Below are positions 1 to 10,213 of a stretch of 64,000 nt of DNA, in pieces; position 1 is the stretch's first letter; every line of letters begins with the position of its first letter. The DNA is from Candidatus Ferrigenium altingense (GTDB lineage: Bacteria; Pseudomonadota; Gammaproteobacteria; Burkholderiales; Gallionellaceae). A model generated the notes under the pieces. The model did no database searches, was not told the origin of the DNA, and saw nothing but the letters and a program-made list of their open reading frames with translations. Position numbers and translations under genes: made by a program. The stretch lies in the NCBI GenBank assembly GCA_020621985.1, contig JAHRYS010000001.1:588459-652458 (forward strand). The letters run 5' to 3'.

Positions 1-216
1 GCCGCGCTGGGATTGCTGAGCGGCCTGCTGGCCTCAGCGGGCGCGGTGCTGCTGGGCTGGGTGCTGGCGCGCTTCGTGCTGGAAATCCCGTATCAGGCGA
101 GCGTCGTCATCTGGCCGATCGGCGGGCTGGGCGGGATGGGGGTGGTGATGCTGGCGGGATGGCTGGGCACGCGGCGGCTGGCCGTGCTGCCGCCGCTGGC
201 GATCTTGCGCGAATAG
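1..216 (+). CDS. C-terminal end of FtsX-like ABC transporter permease (partial)
   Basis: The reading frame is open from the first base and stops at 214-216, so only the last 71 residues of a longer protein are present. Two hydrophobic segments are visible, an alanine/leucine-rich one at about residues 8-27 and a glycine-rich one at about 37-58. The chain ends in a short cytoplasmic tail finishing ILRE. Two late transmembrane helices followed by a terminal LRE-type tail is the usual end of FtsX/MacB-type permease subunits of lipid or lipoprotein ABC exporters. No start, ATPase or partner is in the window, so the substrate cannot be assigned. Confidence 0.6.
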   Translation, partial: AALGLLSGLLASAGAVLLGWVLARFVLEIPYQASVVIWPIGGLGGMGVVMLAGWLGTRRLAVLPPLAILRE

Positions 217-247
217 GGTTGCGATGCAAGGCAAGTGTCGGTTCGGG

Positions 248-277
248 TTGAGGGAAGTGCAGCATTAGTGATAGAAT
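248..277 (+). promoter_or_regulatory. Candidate sigma-70 promoter for rpsB-tsf
   Basis: A -35-like TTGAGG (248-253) is separated by 18 nt from a -10-like TAGAAT (272-277). This leaves an untranslated leader of roughly 100 nt before rpsB, long enough for the S2 feedback regulation known for rpsB leaders in other proteobacteria. I did not resolve a specific leader fold. Confidence 0.45.
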
Positions 278-388
278 GCGCGCCGCTTCGGAATAGACCG
301 GAGCGAATTTCCCGCTCGCGCAAGTTGGGGTGCTCATACGAGTCAGGCTGGCGAGTGGTAGTTTTTAACCCTTACGATTGGAGTAATC

Positions 389-1120
389 ATGGCTGTAACT
401 ATGCGTCAAATGCTGGAGGCTGGTGTTCATTTCGGCCACCAAACCCGTTTCTGGAACCCCAAGATGGCACCGTTCATCTTCGGTCATCGCAACAAGATCC
501 ACATCATCAACCTGGAAAAAACCGTCACGCTGTTCGCTGAAGCCGAGGCTTTCGTGCGCAAGCTGTCCGCGAAGAAGGGCACGATCCTGTTTGTGGCGAC
601 CAAGCGTCAGGCGCGCGACATCCTGCAAGAGGAAGCCGTCCGCGCGGGTTCGCCGTTCGTGAATCATCGCTGGCTGGGCGGTATGCTGACCAACTACAAG
701 ACCGTGCAACTATCCATCAAGCGCCTGCGCGACCTGGAGCAGATGACTCTCGATGGCACGAATGAAAAAATCTCCAAAAAAGAAGCGTTGATGATGAAGC
801 GCGAACTGGAAAAACTGGATCGCAGCCTGGGCGGCATCAAGGATATGCCAGGTTTGCCGTCCGCGCTGTTCGTGATCGACGTGGGCTATCAGAAGGGCGC
901 CATCGTCGAAGCGCAAAAACTGGGCATTCCGGTGATCGGCATCGTCGACACCAACAATTCCCCGCTCGGTGTGGACTACATCATTCCGGGTAACGACGAC
1001 TCCACGCAAGCGATCCGCCTGTATGCCCGCGGCATCGCCGATGCGGTGCTGGAAGGCCGTGCGCAAGCCCTGAACGAATTGGTCGAGCAGGTTGCCGCAG
1101 CAGAAGAACAAGCCGCTTAA
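389..1120 (+). CDS. rpsB: 30S ribosomal protein S2
   Basis: This 243-residue protein begins [18 protein letters not shown], the conserved S2 start. It carries the family signatures RFWNPKM and the central [11 protein letters not shown], and ends in the acidic Ala/Glu-rich tail common in betaproteobacteria. S2 joins the small subunit late and binds S1. A GGAG ribosome-binding site at 380-383 lies 5 nt before the ATG. The gene heads the conserved rpsB-tsf-pyrH-frr order. A leaky intrinsic terminator directly downstream probably sets the S2:EF-Ts expression ratio. Confidence 0.98.
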   Translation: MAVTMRQMLEAGVHFGHQTRFWNPKMAPFIFGHRNKIHIINLEKTVTLFAEAEAFVRKLSAKKGTILFVATKRQARDILQEEAVRAGSPFVNHRWLGGMLTNYKTVQLSIKRLRDLEQMTLDGTNEKISKKEALMMKRELEKLDRSLGGIKDMPGLPSALFVIDVGYQKGAIVEAQKLGIPVIGIVDTNNSPLGVDYIIPGNDDSTQAIRLYARGIADAVLEGRAQALNELVEQVAAAEEQAA

Positions 1121-1137
1121 GTTTCAACCAGGCGCAC

Positions 1138-1161
1138 AAAGGGGCGCAAGCCCCTTTTTTT
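1138..1161 (+). terminator. Intrinsic (probably leaky) terminator between rpsB and tsf
   Basis: A GGGGC (1141-1145) / GCCCC (1150-1154) stem with a GCAA tetraloop is followed by six T residues, and flanking A and T runs extend the stem. It lies 20 nt after the rpsB stop and 26 nt before the tsf start. That is the position of the attenuating terminator in rpsB-tsf operons elsewhere. Confidence 0.8.
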
Positions 1162-1186
1162 ATAAGTTTTTTTATGGAGTTTGAAG

Positions 1187-2086
1187 ATGGCAGAAATTAC
1201 TGCAAGCATGGTCAAGGAACTGCGCGAGGCAACCGGCCTGGGCATGATGGAATGCAAAAAGGCGCTGGTCGAAGCCAACGGCGATATGAAAGAGGCTGAA
1301 GAGCAAATGCGCATCAAGAGCGGCGCGAAGGCGAGCAAGGCGTCCTCACGCGTAACCGCCGAAGGCGTGGTCAGCGCGTTCATCGCGAATGACGGCAAGA
1401 CCGGCGCGGTGGCGGAAGTGAACTGCGAAACCGACTTCGTGGCCAAGAATGATGACTTCGTTGCGTTCGCAAAAAATGTCGCCGAGACGGTGGCGAAGAA
1501 CAACCCGGCCGACATCGAAGCATTGTCCGGCATGGCTCTCGTCAACGGCTCCGCCAGCGTGGAAGAAACCCGCAAGGCGCTGCTGATGAAGCTCGGCGAA
1601 AACGTCAGTATCCGCCGTTTCGAGCGCTACGCGACCACGACCGGCAAGCTGTCCAGCTACCTGCACGGCAGCAAGATCGGCGTGCTGCTGGACTTTGCCG
1701 GCGGCGACGAAACACTGGGGCGCGACATCGCGATGCACATCGCGGCGAGCAAGCCGAAGTCGATCGATGCATCCGGCGTGAACCCGGAAGACATCGCCAC
1801 CGAGCGCCGTATCGCGATCGAGAAGGCGCGCGAAGGCGGCAAGCCGGACGCGATGCTGGAAAAGATCGCCGATGGCACGGTGCAGAAGTTCCTCAAGGAA
1901 GTGACGCTGCTCGGGCAGGTGTTCGTCAAGGCGGAAGACGGCAAGCAGACCATCGAGCAATTGCTGAAGAGCAAGGGCGCTTCGGTGACCGCGTTCCAGA
2001 TGTTCGTGGTGGGCGAGGGCATCGAGAAGAAGGTTGAAGACTACGCGGCGGAAGTGGCTGCCGCAGCGGCTGCCGCCAAGGGTTGA
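1187..2086 (+). CDS. tsf: Translation elongation factor Ts
   Basis: EF-Ts (299 aa) is the guanine-nucleotide exchange factor for EF-Tu. The N-terminal UBA-like domain reads [20 protein letters not shown], and the core dimerisation motif [10 protein letters not shown] follows at about residues 80-90. The ATG at 1187 was chosen because a GGAG site (1176-1179) sits 7 nt upstream and the family starts MAEIT. An in-frame TTG six bases earlier would add only two residues. Length is slightly above E. coli EF-Ts (283 aa), owing to an Ala/Lys-rich C-terminus. Confidence 0.97.
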   Translation: MAEITASMVKELREATGLGMMECKKALVEANGDMKEAEEQMRIKSGAKASKASSRVTAEGVVSAFIANDGKTGAVAEVNCETDFVAKNDDFVAFAKNVAETVAKNNPADIEALSGMALVNGSASVEETRKALLMKLGENVSIRRFERYATTTGKLSSYLHGSKIGVLLDFAGGDETLGRDIAMHIAASKPKSIDASGVNPEDIATERRIAIEKAREGGKPDAMLEKIADGTVQKFLKEVTLLGQVFVKAEDGKQTIEQLLKSKGASVTAFQMFVVGEGIEKKVEDYAAEVAAAAAAAKG

Positions 2087-2091
2087 ACGCC

Positions 2092-2808
2092 ATGAAGCCG
2101 GCCTATAAGCGCATCCTGCTCAAGCTGTCGGGCGAAGCCCTGATGGGCGACGACAGCTACGGCATCAATCGCACGGTGATCGAGCGCATCGTCGCCGAGA
2201 TTGCGGAAGTAGTCGGGCTGGGCGTGGAAGTGGCGATCGTGATCGGCGGCGGCAATATCTTCCGCGGCGTGGCTCCGGCTGCGGCGGGGATGGATCGCGC
2301 GACTGCCGATTACATGGGCATGCTGGCCACGGTGATGAATGCGATGGCGTTGCAGGACGCGATGAAGCGCGCCGGGCTGGATTGCCGCGTGCAGTCGGCA
2401 TTGAGCCTGGAGCAGGTCGCCGAGCCGTTCATTCGCGGCAAGGCGCTGCGCTATCTGGAAGACGGCAAGGTGGTGATCTTCGCGGCCGGCATCGGCAGCC
2501 CGTTCTTCACCACCGACACCGCTGCCGCGTTGCGCGGCGTGGAAATGTCTGCCGATGTGGTGATCAAGGCCACCAAGGTGGACGGTGTTTATACCGCCGA
2601 CCCCAAAAAAGACCCCGATGCGATCCGCTACCAGAGCCTGAGTTTCGATGAGGCGATCGGCAAGAATCTCAAGGTGATGGATGCGACGGCGCTGACGCTG
2701 TGCCGCGACCAGAAGCTGCCGATCATCGTGTTCAGTATTTTCAAGACGGGCGCGTTGAAGCGTGTGGTGATGGGCGAAGGCGAGGGCACGCTGGTGCGCG
2801 TCGATTGA
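2092..2808 (+). CDS. pyrH: Uridylate (UMP) kinase
   Basis: PyrH phosphorylates UMP to UDP in pyrimidine nucleotide synthesis and belongs to the amino-acid-kinase fold, unlike eukaryotic UMP kinases. Visible motifs are KLSGEAL near residue 10, GGGNIFRG near 50, and the nucleotide-binding [13 protein letters not shown] region near 160. The 238-residue length is standard. The start at 2092 ([11 protein letters not shown]) gives the family N-terminus, with AAGGG at 2078-2082 as ribosome-binding site. A TTG at 2083 would overlap the tsf stop and add three atypical residues. Confidence 0.96.
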   Translation: MKPAYKRILLKLSGEALMGDDSYGINRTVIERIVAEIAEVVGLGVEVAIVIGGGNIFRGVAPAAAGMDRATADYMGMLATVMNAMALQDAMKRAGLDCRVQSALSLEQVAEPFIRGKALRYLEDGKVVIFAAGIGSPFFTTDTAAALRGVEMSADVVIKATKVDGVYTADPKKDPDAIRYQSLSFDEAIGKNLKVMDATALTLCRDQKLPIIVFSIFKTGALKRVVMGEGEGTLVRVD

Positions 2809-2823
2809 TTCAGGAGATAAATC

Positions 2824-3381
2824 ATGATTACCGACATCAAAAAAACGACCGAACAAAAAATGCAAAAGTCGCTGGATGCGCTGAAGGCGGACTTGGGCAA
2901 GGTGCGTACCGGACGTGCGCATACCGGCTTGCTGGACCATGTGACGGTAGATTACTACGGTAGCCCGACATTGATCACTCAAGTGGCTAACGTAACGCTG
3001 GTTGACTCGCGCACCATCGGCGTGCAGCCGTGGGAAAAAAATATGGTCGGCCCGGTGGAGCGCGCGATACGCGATTCCGATCTGGGGCTGAATCCGTCTA
3101 CCAACGGCGATCTGATCCGCGTGCCGATGCCGATGCTGACCGAAGAACGCCGCCGCGACTTGATCAAGGTGATCAAGTCCGAGGGCGAAGACGCCAAAAT
3201 TGCGGTGCGCAATATTCGCCGCGATGCCAATCATTCGCTCAAGGAAGCGCTCAAAAATAAAGAGATCGCCGAAGATGTGGAGCGGCGTTTGCAGGATGAA
3301 GTACAAAAATTAACCGATCGCTTTGTTGCTGAAATCGACAAGGCATTGGCAGCCAAAGAAGTCGAACTGATGGCCGTTTAG
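2824..3381 (+). CDS. frr: Ribosome recycling factor
   Basis: Frr (185 aa) splits post-termination 70S complexes together with EF-G. The sequence shows the three-helix-bundle domain I with [13 protein letters not shown] near residue 28, the small domain II ([14 protein letters not shown]), and the C-terminal helix with the conserved EERRRDLIK and VRNIRRDAN motifs. A strong AGGAG site precedes the ATG. It is 15 nt behind pyrH and co-directional, as in most bacteria. Confidence 0.98.
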   Translation: MITDIKKTTEQKMQKSLDALKADLGKVRTGRAHTGLLDHVTVDYYGSPTLITQVANVTLVDSRTIGVQPWEKNMVGPVERAIRDSDLGLNPSTNGDLIRVPMPMLTEERRRDLIKVIKSEGEDAKIAVRNIRRDANHSLKEALKNKEIAEDVERRLQDEVQKLTDRFVAEIDKALAAKEVELMAV

Positions 3382-3401
3382 TTCCAACCGAGCTTGGAAT
3401 A

Positions 3402-4190
3402 ATGGCAAATCTACCATCCAGTTCCACCCGTATCATCCCGGATATTGCCCGCGTCCCGCGCCATGTTGCCATCATCATGGATGGCAACGGACGCTGGGCG
3501 AAGCAGCGTTTTTTGCCGCGTGTGATGGGGCATCAGCGCGGTGTGGAAGCGTTGCGCGAGGTGGTGAAAAGCTGCCGCGAGCTGGGCGTGGAGTACCTGA
3601 CCGTGTTCGCGTTCAGCAGCGAAAACTGGCGGCGTCCCGCCGACGAAGTTTCCTTCCTGATGACGTTGTTCCTGAAAATGCTGGAGCGTGAAGTCGCCAA
3701 GCTGCATGAAAACGACATTCGCCTGAAAATCATCGGCGACCGCAGCCGTTTTGACGACAAGCTCAAGCAGGCCATGCAGCATGCCGAGCACCTTACTGTT
3801 AACAATACCGGGCTGGTGCTGACCATCGCTGCCAATTATGGCGGGCGCTGGGACGTGATGCATGCGGTGCAAGCCATGCTCAGGGAGCATCCGCAGCTGG
3901 CGCAAGGTTTTGCGGAAGAGGATCTGTCCCCCTATCTTTCCATGAGCGATGCGCCCGAGCCGGACTTGTTCATCCGCACCGGCGGCGAGCAGCGCATCAG
4001 CAACTTCATGTTGTGGCAACTGGCCTACACCGAATTGTATTTTACCGATGTCTTGTGGCCGGCGTTCGGGCGCAAGGAACTGGATACGGCGATCGATTCG
4101 TATCAAAAACGCGAACGGCGTTTTGGCCGAACCAGCGAGCAGTTGCCGGGCAATCAGTTATTGGACAGGCAGGGAAAAGCGAATGCTTAA
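3402..4190 (+). CDS. uppS: Undecaprenyl diphosphate synthase (cis-prenyltransferase)
   Basis: UppS condenses farnesyl diphosphate with isopentenyl diphosphate units to make the C55 lipid carrier for peptidoglycan and O-antigen. The cis-prenyltransferase P-loop MDGNGRWA (about residues 26-33) and the late signature [15 protein letters not shown] (about 198-212) are present, as is the FAFSSENW motif. Length (262 aa) is normal. The last bases overlap the cdsA start by 8 nt, implying translational coupling. Confidence 0.96.
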   Translation: MANLPSSSTRIIPDIARVPRHVAIIMDGNGRWAKQRFLPRVMGHQRGVEALREVVKSCRELGVEYLTVFAFSSENWRRPADEVSFLMTLFLKMLEREVAKLHENDIRLKIIGDRSRFDDKLKQAMQHAEHLTVNNTGLVLTIAANYGGRWDVMHAVQAMLREHPQLAQGFAEEDLSPYLSMSDAPEPDLFIRTGGEQRISNFMLWQLAYTELYFTDVLWPAFGRKELDTAIDSYQKRERRFGRTSEQLPGNQLLDRQGKANA

Positions 4191-5007
4191 ATCGCGGGTG
4201 ATCACCGCCGCCATTTTGCTGGCATTGCTGTTGACAGCGCTGTTTGCGTTGCCGCCTGCCGTATGGGCGGCGCTGATTGTGGCGATGGTCATGCAGGGAA
4301 CCGTTGAGTGGTCGCGCCTGTCCGGGTTGAGCGGCGGGAAGGCGAATGCCTACTGGGGACTGACCCTGTTGTTGATGCTGGCGTTGCTGTGGGCGGATGC
4401 CGGCACCACCGAAGCGCAACGGCTTTATCTTCATCTGGCGGTCTATGCCGTATCGGCCTTGCTGTGGCTGGTCATCGTGCCGACCTGGCTGATGGCAGGA
4501 TGGAAGGTTCGCCAGCCGCTGCTCATGGCGCTGACCGGGTGGGCGGTGCTGGTTCCGACCGGTTTGGCGATGCTGGACTTGCGAGAGGCCAGCCCGTGGA
4601 TTTTGCTGTTCGTGATGGGGCTGGTCTGGGTGGCGGACATCGCAGCCTATTTCGCCGGACGCAGATTCGGCAAGAACAAGCTTGCCCCCAGCATCAGCCC
4701 GGGCAAGACCTGGGAAGGCGTGGCGGGCGCACTGCTTGGCGTATCGGTTTATGTCGTGCTGGCATGGAGCTATAGCCCCTACTTTTCGCATCGTGAAGTG
4801 TTGCCGGTTTTGCTGCTGGCTTCCTGGTGGTGGGTGGGGCTGGCGGTAATCGGCGACTTGTTCGAATCGGCGGTCAAGCGCCAGGCAGGCGTCAAGGACA
4901 GCGGCGCGTTGCTGCCGGGGCACGGCGGATTGCTGGATCGCATCGATGCCCTGACCTCGACCCTGCCGCTTGCCGCGCTGGCGATGCTGTTGCAGCGAAT
5001 GGCATGA
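4183..5007 (+). CDS. cdsA: Phosphatidate cytidylyltransferase
   Basis: CdsA makes CDP-diacylglycerol from phosphatidate and CTP, the branch point of phospholipid synthesis, in the inner membrane. The 274-residue product is almost entirely hydrophobic with about eight predicted membrane segments. Near the C-terminus it carries the family signature [18 protein letters not shown] with its metal-binding Asp residues. The frame is open further upstream inside uppS. The ATG at 4183 is taken because it gives a positively charged N-end followed by a membrane helix and the usual 8-nt overlap with uppS. Confidence 0.95.
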   Translation: MLKSRVITAAILLALLLTALFALPPAVWAALIVAMVMQGTVEWSRLSGLSGGKANAYWGLTLLLMLALLWADAGTTEAQRLYLHLAVYAVSALLWLVIVPTWLMAGWKVRQPLLMALTGWAVLVPTGLAMLDLREASPWILLFVMGLVWVADIAAYFAGRRFGKNKLAPSISPGKTWEGVAGALLGVSVYVVLAWSYSPYFSHREVLPVLLLASWWWVGLAVIGDLFESAVKRQAGVKDSGALLPGHGGLLDRIDALTSTLPLAALAMLLQRMA

Positions 5008-5024
5008 TCCTAAAAAATATTTCA

Positions 5025-5157
5025 GCCACGGATTAACACGGATGATCACGGATAACCAACATGTTGCACAAGATTCATGGCTCACTTGCAAGAAGCATGG
5101 TGGTATTAAGTTGAACAATGGCTTTTTCCGTGTAAATCCGTGTTCATCTGTGGCTAA
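5025..5157. repeat. Inverted pair of CACGGAT tandem repeats (cdsA-dxr gap)
   Basis: The left arm (5027-5056) is three 10-nt units each beginning CACGGAT. The right arm (about 5123-5155) is the reverse complement of three similar units (CACAGAT, CACGGAT, CACGGAA). About 65 nt with no recognisable gene lies between them. The same design recurs at 36907-37063 and, with other unit sequences, at 12261, 13135 and 50341. Confidence 0.75.
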
Positions 5158-5172
5158 TTGCAGTTCTATAGA

Positions 5173-6345
5173 ATGAATATCACCATCCTCGGCTCTACCG
5201 GCAGTATCGGCACCAGCACGCTGGACGTGGTGGCGCGCCATCCCGGTAAATTTAAAATTGTTGCGTTGACGGCAAACTGCCAGGCCGATTTGCTGTTCCG
5301 GCAATGCGTGCAGTTCAAGCCGCGCTATGCGGTCATGCTGGATGAGGACGCAGCCACACAGTTGCGCCAGCGCGTGCGTGAAGCGGGCCTGGCTATCGAG
5401 GTGTTGAGCGGCGCAGCGGCATTGGAGCAAGTCTCCGTCCTGCCCGAGACCGATACGGTGATGGCGGCCATCGTCGGCGCGGCGGGCCTGCGGCCGACAC
5501 TGGCGGCGGCGCGCGCCGGCAAGAAAATCCTGCTGGCGAACAAGGAAACGCTGGTGATGGCGGGCAACGTGTTCATGGATGCGGTGCGCGCCAGCGGCTC
5601 GGTGCTGTTGCCGATCGACAGCGAACACAACGCGATTTTTCAGGCGCTGCCGCGCGGCTATGACGGCAACCTGGCGGGCAACGGCGTGCGCCGCATCCTG
5701 CTCACCGCTTCCGGCGGGCCGTTCCGCAATACGCCGCTCGGTGAGTTGCAGCATGTCACGCCGGAACAGGCCTGCGCGCATCCCAACTGGGTGATGGGGC
5801 GCAAGATTTCGGTGGACTCGGCGAGCATGATGAACAAGGGGCTGGAGGTCATCGAGGCGCACTGGCTGTTCAACGCGAGTGCCGATGACATCCAGGTGGT
5901 GGTGCACCCGCAGAGCGTGATCCATTCGCTGGTCGAATATGTGGACGGCTCGGTGCTCGCGCAGCTCGGCAATCCCGACATGCGCACACCGATCGCCTAT
6001 GGCCTGGCCTGGCCGGAGCGCATCGACTCCGGCGTGGCGCCCCTGGACTTGTTCAAGGTGGCAACGATGGATTTCACCGCGCCCGACTTCGGGCGTTTCC
6101 CTTGTCTGGCCTTGGCCTATCAGGCATTGCGCGCGGCAGGCACGGCTCCGGCGATATTGAATGCAGCGAACGAGATGGCGGTGGCGGCTTTTCTCGATAA
6201 ACAGATTTCCTTCCTGTCGATTCCGCGCGTCATCGAGGCGGTGCTGGACGCGCTGCCGGTCGGCGCGGTCGGCAGCCTGGACGATGTACTGGCTGCGGAT
6301 GCCGACGCGCGCCGGGCCGCGCAGCAGCAAATCAAACAATCATGA
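5173..6345 (+). CDS. dxr: 1-deoxy-D-xylulose 5-phosphate reductoisomerase
   Basis: Dxr catalyses the NADPH-dependent conversion of DXP to MEP, the committed step of non-mevalonate isoprenoid synthesis that feeds UppS. The Rossmann motif [13 protein letters not shown] is at residues 6-18. The metal and substrate motifs [17 protein letters not shown] and [13 protein letters not shown] are all intact. Length is 390 aa, close to E. coli (398). The ATG at 5173 gives the canonical [13 protein letters not shown] start. The upstream extension reads into the intergenic repeat and is not credible. It overlaps rseP by 4 nt. Confidence 0.97.
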   Translation: MNITILGSTGSIGTSTLDVVARHPGKFKIVALTANCQADLLFRQCVQFKPRYAVMLDEDAATQLRQRVREAGLAIEVLSGAAALEQVSVLPETDTVMAAIVGAAGLRPTLAAARAGKKILLANKETLVMAGNVFMDAVRASGSVLLPIDSEHNAIFQALPRGYDGNLAGNGVRRILLTASGGPFRNTPLGELQHVTPEQACAHPNWVMGRKISVDSASMMNKGLEVIEAHWLFNASADDIQVVVHPQSVIHSLVEYVDGSVLAQLGNPDMRTPIAYGLAWPERIDSGVAPLDLFKVATMDFTAPDFGRFPCLALAYQALRAAGTAPAILNAANEMAVAAFLDKQISFLSIPRVIEAVLDALPVGAVGSLDDVLAADADARRAAQQQIKQS

Positions 6346-7697
6346 TTACCTTGCTGGCGTTTGTCGGCGCGATCGCGCTGCTGGTGGTGTTCCACGAACT
6401 CGGGCATTACTGGGTGGCGCGCCGCTGCGGGGTAAGAGTGCTGCGTTTTTCGGTCGGCTTCGGCAAGGTGATTTACAGCAAGCGCTTCGCCAAGAGCGGC
6501 ACCGAGTGGGTGATTTCCGCGATTCCGCTGGGCGGCTACGTCAAGATGCTGGACGAACGCGAAGGCGAAGTCGCTGCGGAAGATTTGCCATATACCTTCA
6601 ATCGTCAGCCGGTGCTGCGACGCATGGCGATCGTGGTGGCCGGGCCGCTGGCCAATTTTGTGCTGGCGATCATGTTGTACTGGGTATTGTTCGTGCATGG
6701 GGTGCCGGGATTGAAACCGGTGCTGGGCGAGGTGCCGCCGGGCTCTCCGGCTGCTTTCGCGCAGATGCAGCCGGGTGAAACCATCATCAGCATCAATGGC
6801 GAGACGATTCCAAGCTGGCAGGAATTGCGCTGGTCGCTGCTGGAGCTTGCCCTCAGGCAGGGGGAAGTCAAGATCGAAGCACGCAGCGCGCAGGGCGAGC
6901 CGCTTTTCCATCTGCTCGACATAAGCGGCCTGGAAGCAAAAGATCTGGACGGCGAATTTTTCGATAAACTGGGATTGCATCTTTACCGGCCGGTCATCCT
7001 CCCCGTTATCGGCAAGATTGCCGAAAATAGCGTGGCACAACGCGCCGGCTTGCGGGAGGGCGACCGTATCCTGCGTGCCAATGGTGTGGCAATGCAATAT
7101 TGGGGCGAACTGGTGGAGGTGGTGCGCACGCATCCCGGGCAAACGGTACGGCTTGACATTCAGCGTGGCGATATAACTTCGAGCATAGAGTTGGCACCGC
7201 AGGCCACTGCCGAATCCGGCAAGACCGTGGGCAAGATCGGCGCGGCTCCGCAAGTGGACAATGCAGCCTGGCAGGCGATGCTGACCGAAGTAAGCTATGG
7301 CCCGTTTGAGGCGTTTTCCCGATCCTTGCGCAAGACCTGGGAAACTTCTGTCATCAGCCTGAAAATGATGGGCAAGATGGTGCTGGGCGAGATTTCGATG
7401 AAAAATCTGAGCGGCCCGATCACGATCGCCGATTATGCCGGGCAGTCCGCCGAAATGGGTGTGGCGGCCTACTTCGGTTTTTTGGCGCTGATCAGTATCA
7501 GCCTCGGTGTGCTGAATTTGCTGCCTATCCCCTTATTGGATGGGGGGCACTTGCTGTATTATGTCGCCGAATTGGTCAAGGGTAGCCCGGTTTCCGAGCA
7601 GGCTTGGGAAGTCGGCCAGAAAATTGGCATCGCGCTGCTCGGCATGCTGATGGTCTTTGCAATCTACAACGATATTAATCGCCTAATCTCGGGTTAG
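6342..7697 (+). CDS. rseP: Site-2 intramembrane zinc protease RseP
   Basis: RseP cleaves the anti-sigma factor RseA in the envelope-stress pathway and clears signal peptides. The zinc motif HELGH is at residues 18-22 in the first membrane helix. Two central PDZ domains follow (about 115-300), and the second catalytic motif [12 protein letters not shown] sits in a late membrane segment. At 451 aa it matches E. coli RseP (450). It is translationally coupled to dxr (ATGA overlap) and followed after 3 nt by bamA, linking stress control to outer-membrane assembly. Confidence 0.97.
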   Translation: MITLLAFVGAIALLVVFHELGHYWVARRCGVRVLRFSVGFGKVIYSKRFAKSGTEWVISAIPLGGYVKMLDEREGEVAAEDLPYTFNRQPVLRRMAIVVAGPLANFVLAIMLYWVLFVHGVPGLKPVLGEVPPGSPAAFAQMQPGETIISINGETIPSWQELRWSLLELALRQGEVKIEARSAQGEPLFHLLDISGLEAKDLDGEFFDKLGLHLYRPVILPVIGKIAENSVAQRAGLREGDRILRANGVAMQYWGELVEVVRTHPGQTVRLDIQRGDITSSIELAPQATAESGKTVGKIGAAPQVDNAAWQAMLTEVSYGPFEAFSRSLRKTWETSVISLKMMGKMVLGEISMKNLSGPITIADYAGQSAEMGVAAYFGFLALISISLGVLNLLPIPLLDGGHLLYYVAELVKGSPVSEQAWEVGQKIGIALLGMLMVFAIYNDINRLISG

Positions 7698-7700
7698 AAA

Positions 7701-9974
7701 ATGAAATTAAAAAAACTGGCGGGGCTGATTTCCCTGCTCTGCATGTCTCCCGCTTGGGCAATTGAACCGTTCACCGTCAAGGATATCCGCGTCGAGGGTG
7801 TTCAGCGCACCGAAGCCGGCACGGTGTTCAGCTATCTGCCCGTCAAGGTCGGCGATATCCTGGACGACCAGCAGGCCGCCGCGTCGATCCGCGCCCTGTA
7901 TGCCACCGGATTCTTCAAGGATGTGCGCCTGGAAGTCGAGCAGGGGGTGCTGGTCGTGCTGGTGCGCGAGCGCCCGTCGATCGCCAGCATCGAACTCAAC
8001 GGCATCAAGGATTTCCCGAAGGATCAGCTCAAGGACAACATGAAATATGCGGGGCTGGCCGAGGCGCGCATTTTCGACAAGGGCGCGCTGGACAAGGCTG
8101 TCCAGGAACTGAAGCGCCAATACGTGGCGCGCGGCAAATACGGCGTGAGCGTCACGACGACCGTCACCGAGCTGGAGCGCAACCGCGTCGGTATCGTGTT
8201 CAACGTGGCGGAAGGCGAAGTCTCCAAGATCAAGCAGATCAACCTGGTAGGCAACCGCGCCTACGAGGAGGATGAGTTGCTGGACATGATGAAGCTCAGC
8301 ACGCCGGACTGGATGAGCTGGTTCAGCAAGAACGACCAGTATTCCAAACAGAAGCTGTCAGCCGACATGGAAGTCATGCGCTCGTTCTACATGGACAACG
8401 GTTATCTGGAGTTCAGCATCGATTCCACGCAGGTTTCGATTACGCCGGACAAGAAAGACATTTACATCACCATCAATATCACCGAAGGCGAGAAGTACAC
8501 GGTCTCCAGGACGGGGGTGTCCGGCAACACCTTGATCGCAAAGGAAGAGATCGAAAAGCTTGTTCAGGTAAAAGCGGGCGATACTTTCTCGCGCAAGGCA
8601 TTGACCGAAACCAGCAAGAAGGTCGGCGAGCGCTTGGGGCAAGAGGGCTACGCCTTTGCCAATGTGAATGCGATCCCCGAACTGGACAAGGAGAAGCATC
8701 AGGTGGCTTTCAATTTTGTGGTTGACCCCGGGCAGCGCGTGTATATACGCCGCATCAATATCGCGGGCAACGACAAGACGCGCGATGAAGTCATCCGCCG
8801 CGAGTTCCGCCAGGTTGAAGGTGCGTGGTTCGATGTGGAGAAAATCAAAAAATCCAAGCAGCGCGTCGACAAGCTGAACTTCTTCGAGGAAGTCGATGTG
8901 GAGACCCCTCCGGTGCAAGGCGCCACCGATCAGATGGATGTAAATGTTTCGGTGAAGGAAAAATCCACGGGTAATATTTCGGTGGGTGCGGGTTTTTCCG
9001 ACGGCGAAGGGGTAACGCTCTCCGCCGGCATTACGCAGGCCAACCTGTTCGGCAGCGGCAACCATGTTTCGACGCAAATCAACACCAGCAAGGTCAACCA
9101 GGTTTATTCGCTTTCCTATACCAATCCATATTTTACCGATGACGGCGTGAGCCGCGGTTTCGATGTTTACAGGCGCAACACCGATTCGAGCAGCACGGCA
9201 GTTAGCCAATATTCATCTAAAACTTTGGGCGGGGGGGTGCGTTTCGGTGTGCCGATAGGTGAGGATGAGTCGATCAGTTATGGCCTGGCGTTTGAAAGCA
9301 CCCAATTGGGGTTGATGGCAAATCCCCCGGTACGCTTGACGCAGTACGTCAACACCTTCGGCGCGTCCAACAGGAATTTGTTGGGAACCATCGGTTGGGG
9401 CAGGGATAGCCGCGACAGCGCAATCTACACCACCGAAGGCACGGTGCAACATGCCTTTGCGGAAATTGCGCTGCCGGTGTTCGACATGCGCTATTACAAG
9501 CTGAATTACCAGCACCAGTGGTTCCATCCGGTGAGCAGCGACTTTACCCTGCTGTTGAACGGCGAGGCCGGCGTCGCGGGCGGCTATGGCGGCAAGCCGA
9601 TGCCGTTCTTCAAAAATTTCTATGCCGGCGGCACCGGCTCGGTGCGGGGGTATGATTCCAACTCGCTGGGTCCACGCGATTTCGACAATCAAGCGCTGGG
9701 CGGCACGAAGCGCGTGGTCGGCAATGCAGAACTGCTGATGCCGGTTCCGGGAGTCAAGGAGAAATCGGTGCGTCTGAGCGGATTTGTCGATGCGGGCGCA
9801 GTTTATGGCTCCGGCGATCTGCCGGGCAGCGCCGGATTGCGCTATTCTGCCGGCGCGGCATTTACCTGGGTATCTCCGGTGGGGCCGATCAAGTTCAGTT
9901 ATGCCGTGCCGCTCAACAAGCAGCCGGTGGACAAGCTGCAAAAATTCCAGTTCAATCTGGGTTCGATGTTCTGA
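7701..9974 (+). CDS. bamA: Outer membrane protein assembly factor BamA
   Basis: BamA is the Omp85 barrel that folds and inserts outer-membrane proteins. A signal peptide of about 20 residues ends at SPAWA. Five POTRA repeats follow (about 22-345), then a 16-strand barrel ending in the typical terminal phenylalanine (GSMF). The L6 loop motif appears as SVRGYDSN, with Tyr in place of the commoner Phe of VRGF. Length is 757 aa. The stop codon lies in a small GTTC/GAAC palindrome, and a tandem hairpin array separates the gene from skp. Confidence 0.97.
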   Translation: MKLKKLAGLISLLCMSPAWAIEPFTVKDIRVEGVQRTEAGTVFSYLPVKVGDILDDQQAAASIRALYATGFFKDVRLEVEQGVLVVLVRERPSIASIELNGIKDFPKDQLKDNMKYAGLAEARIFDKGALDKAVQELKRQYVARGKYGVSVTTTVTELERNRVGIVFNVAEGEVSKIKQINLVGNRAYEEDELLDMMKLSTPDWMSWFSKNDQYSKQKLSADMEVMRSFYMDNGYLEFSIDSTQVSITPDKKDIYITINITEGEKYTVSRTGVSGNTLIAKEEIEKLVQVKAGDTFSRKALTETSKKVGERLGQEGYAFANVNAIPELDKEKHQVAFNFVVDPGQRVYIRRINIAGNDKTRDEVIRREFRQVEGAWFDVEKIKKSKQRVDKLNFFEEVDVETPPVQGATDQMDVNVSVKEKSTGNISVGAGFSDGEGVTLSAGITQANLFGSGNHVSTQINTSKVNQVYSLSYTNPYFTDDGVSRGFDVYRRNTDSSSTAVSQYSSKTLGGGVRFGVPIGEDESISYGLAFESTQLGLMANPPVRLTQYVNTFGASNRNLLGTIGWGRDSRDSAIYTTEGTVQHAFAEIALPVFDMRYYKLNYQHQWFHPVSSDFTLLLNGEAGVAGGYGGKPMPFFKNFYAGGTGSVRGYDSNSLGPRDFDNQALGGTKRVVGNAELLMPVPGVKEKSVRLSGFVDAGAVYGSGDLPGSAGLRYSAGAAFTWVSPVGPIKFSYAVPLNKQPVDKLQKFQFNLGSMF

Positions 9975-9981
9975 TAGAACT

Positions 9982-10195
9982 ACTAAGTATTGGCTAAGCC
10001 AGCAAAAGACGCCGGCAAGCCACTACTTATGATGAAACTACTAGCCATTCCACTAGGCCGCCAAAAGACAGCGGCCAAGTGGCTGGTTATGATGAAACAA
10101 CTAGCCATCCAACTAAGCAACCAAAAGACGGTTGCCAAATTGTTGGTTATAGCCATTCGACTAGGATGATAAAAAATATCATCTAGCTGGTTATG
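9982..10195 (+). repeat. Tandem array of four covarying hairpin units (bamA-skp gap)
   Basis: Four units of about 48-60 nt each fold into a long stem with outer, middle and inner helices. Outer pairs: TAAGTA (9984) with TACTTA (10024), then TAGCCA with TGGTTA in units starting 10042, 10102 and 10150. Inner pairs differ in sequence but keep complementarity: GCCAGC/GCCGGC, GGCCGC/GCGGCC, GCAACC/GGTTGC and GATGATA/TATCATC. Units 1-3 share an AAAAGAC loop, and units are joined by GATGAAAC linkers. There are no invariant repeats with unique spacers, so this is not a CRISPR. The array ends just before the skp ribosome-binding site. Confidence 0.8.
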
Positions 10196-10213
10196 ATGTG
10201 TAAGGAGCGAATG

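Noticed and set aside
4042-6339. Long minus-strand frame opposite cdsA and dxr
   Set aside because: Composition (Arg/Gln/His-rich) and lack of motifs show it is the antisense shadow of dxr.
9982-10195. CRISPR array or integron attC sites in the bamA-skp gap
   Set aside because: Units are palindromic throughout and differ along their whole length, with no constant repeat alternating with spacers. No cas or integrase genes are near, and the attC core site pattern is missing.
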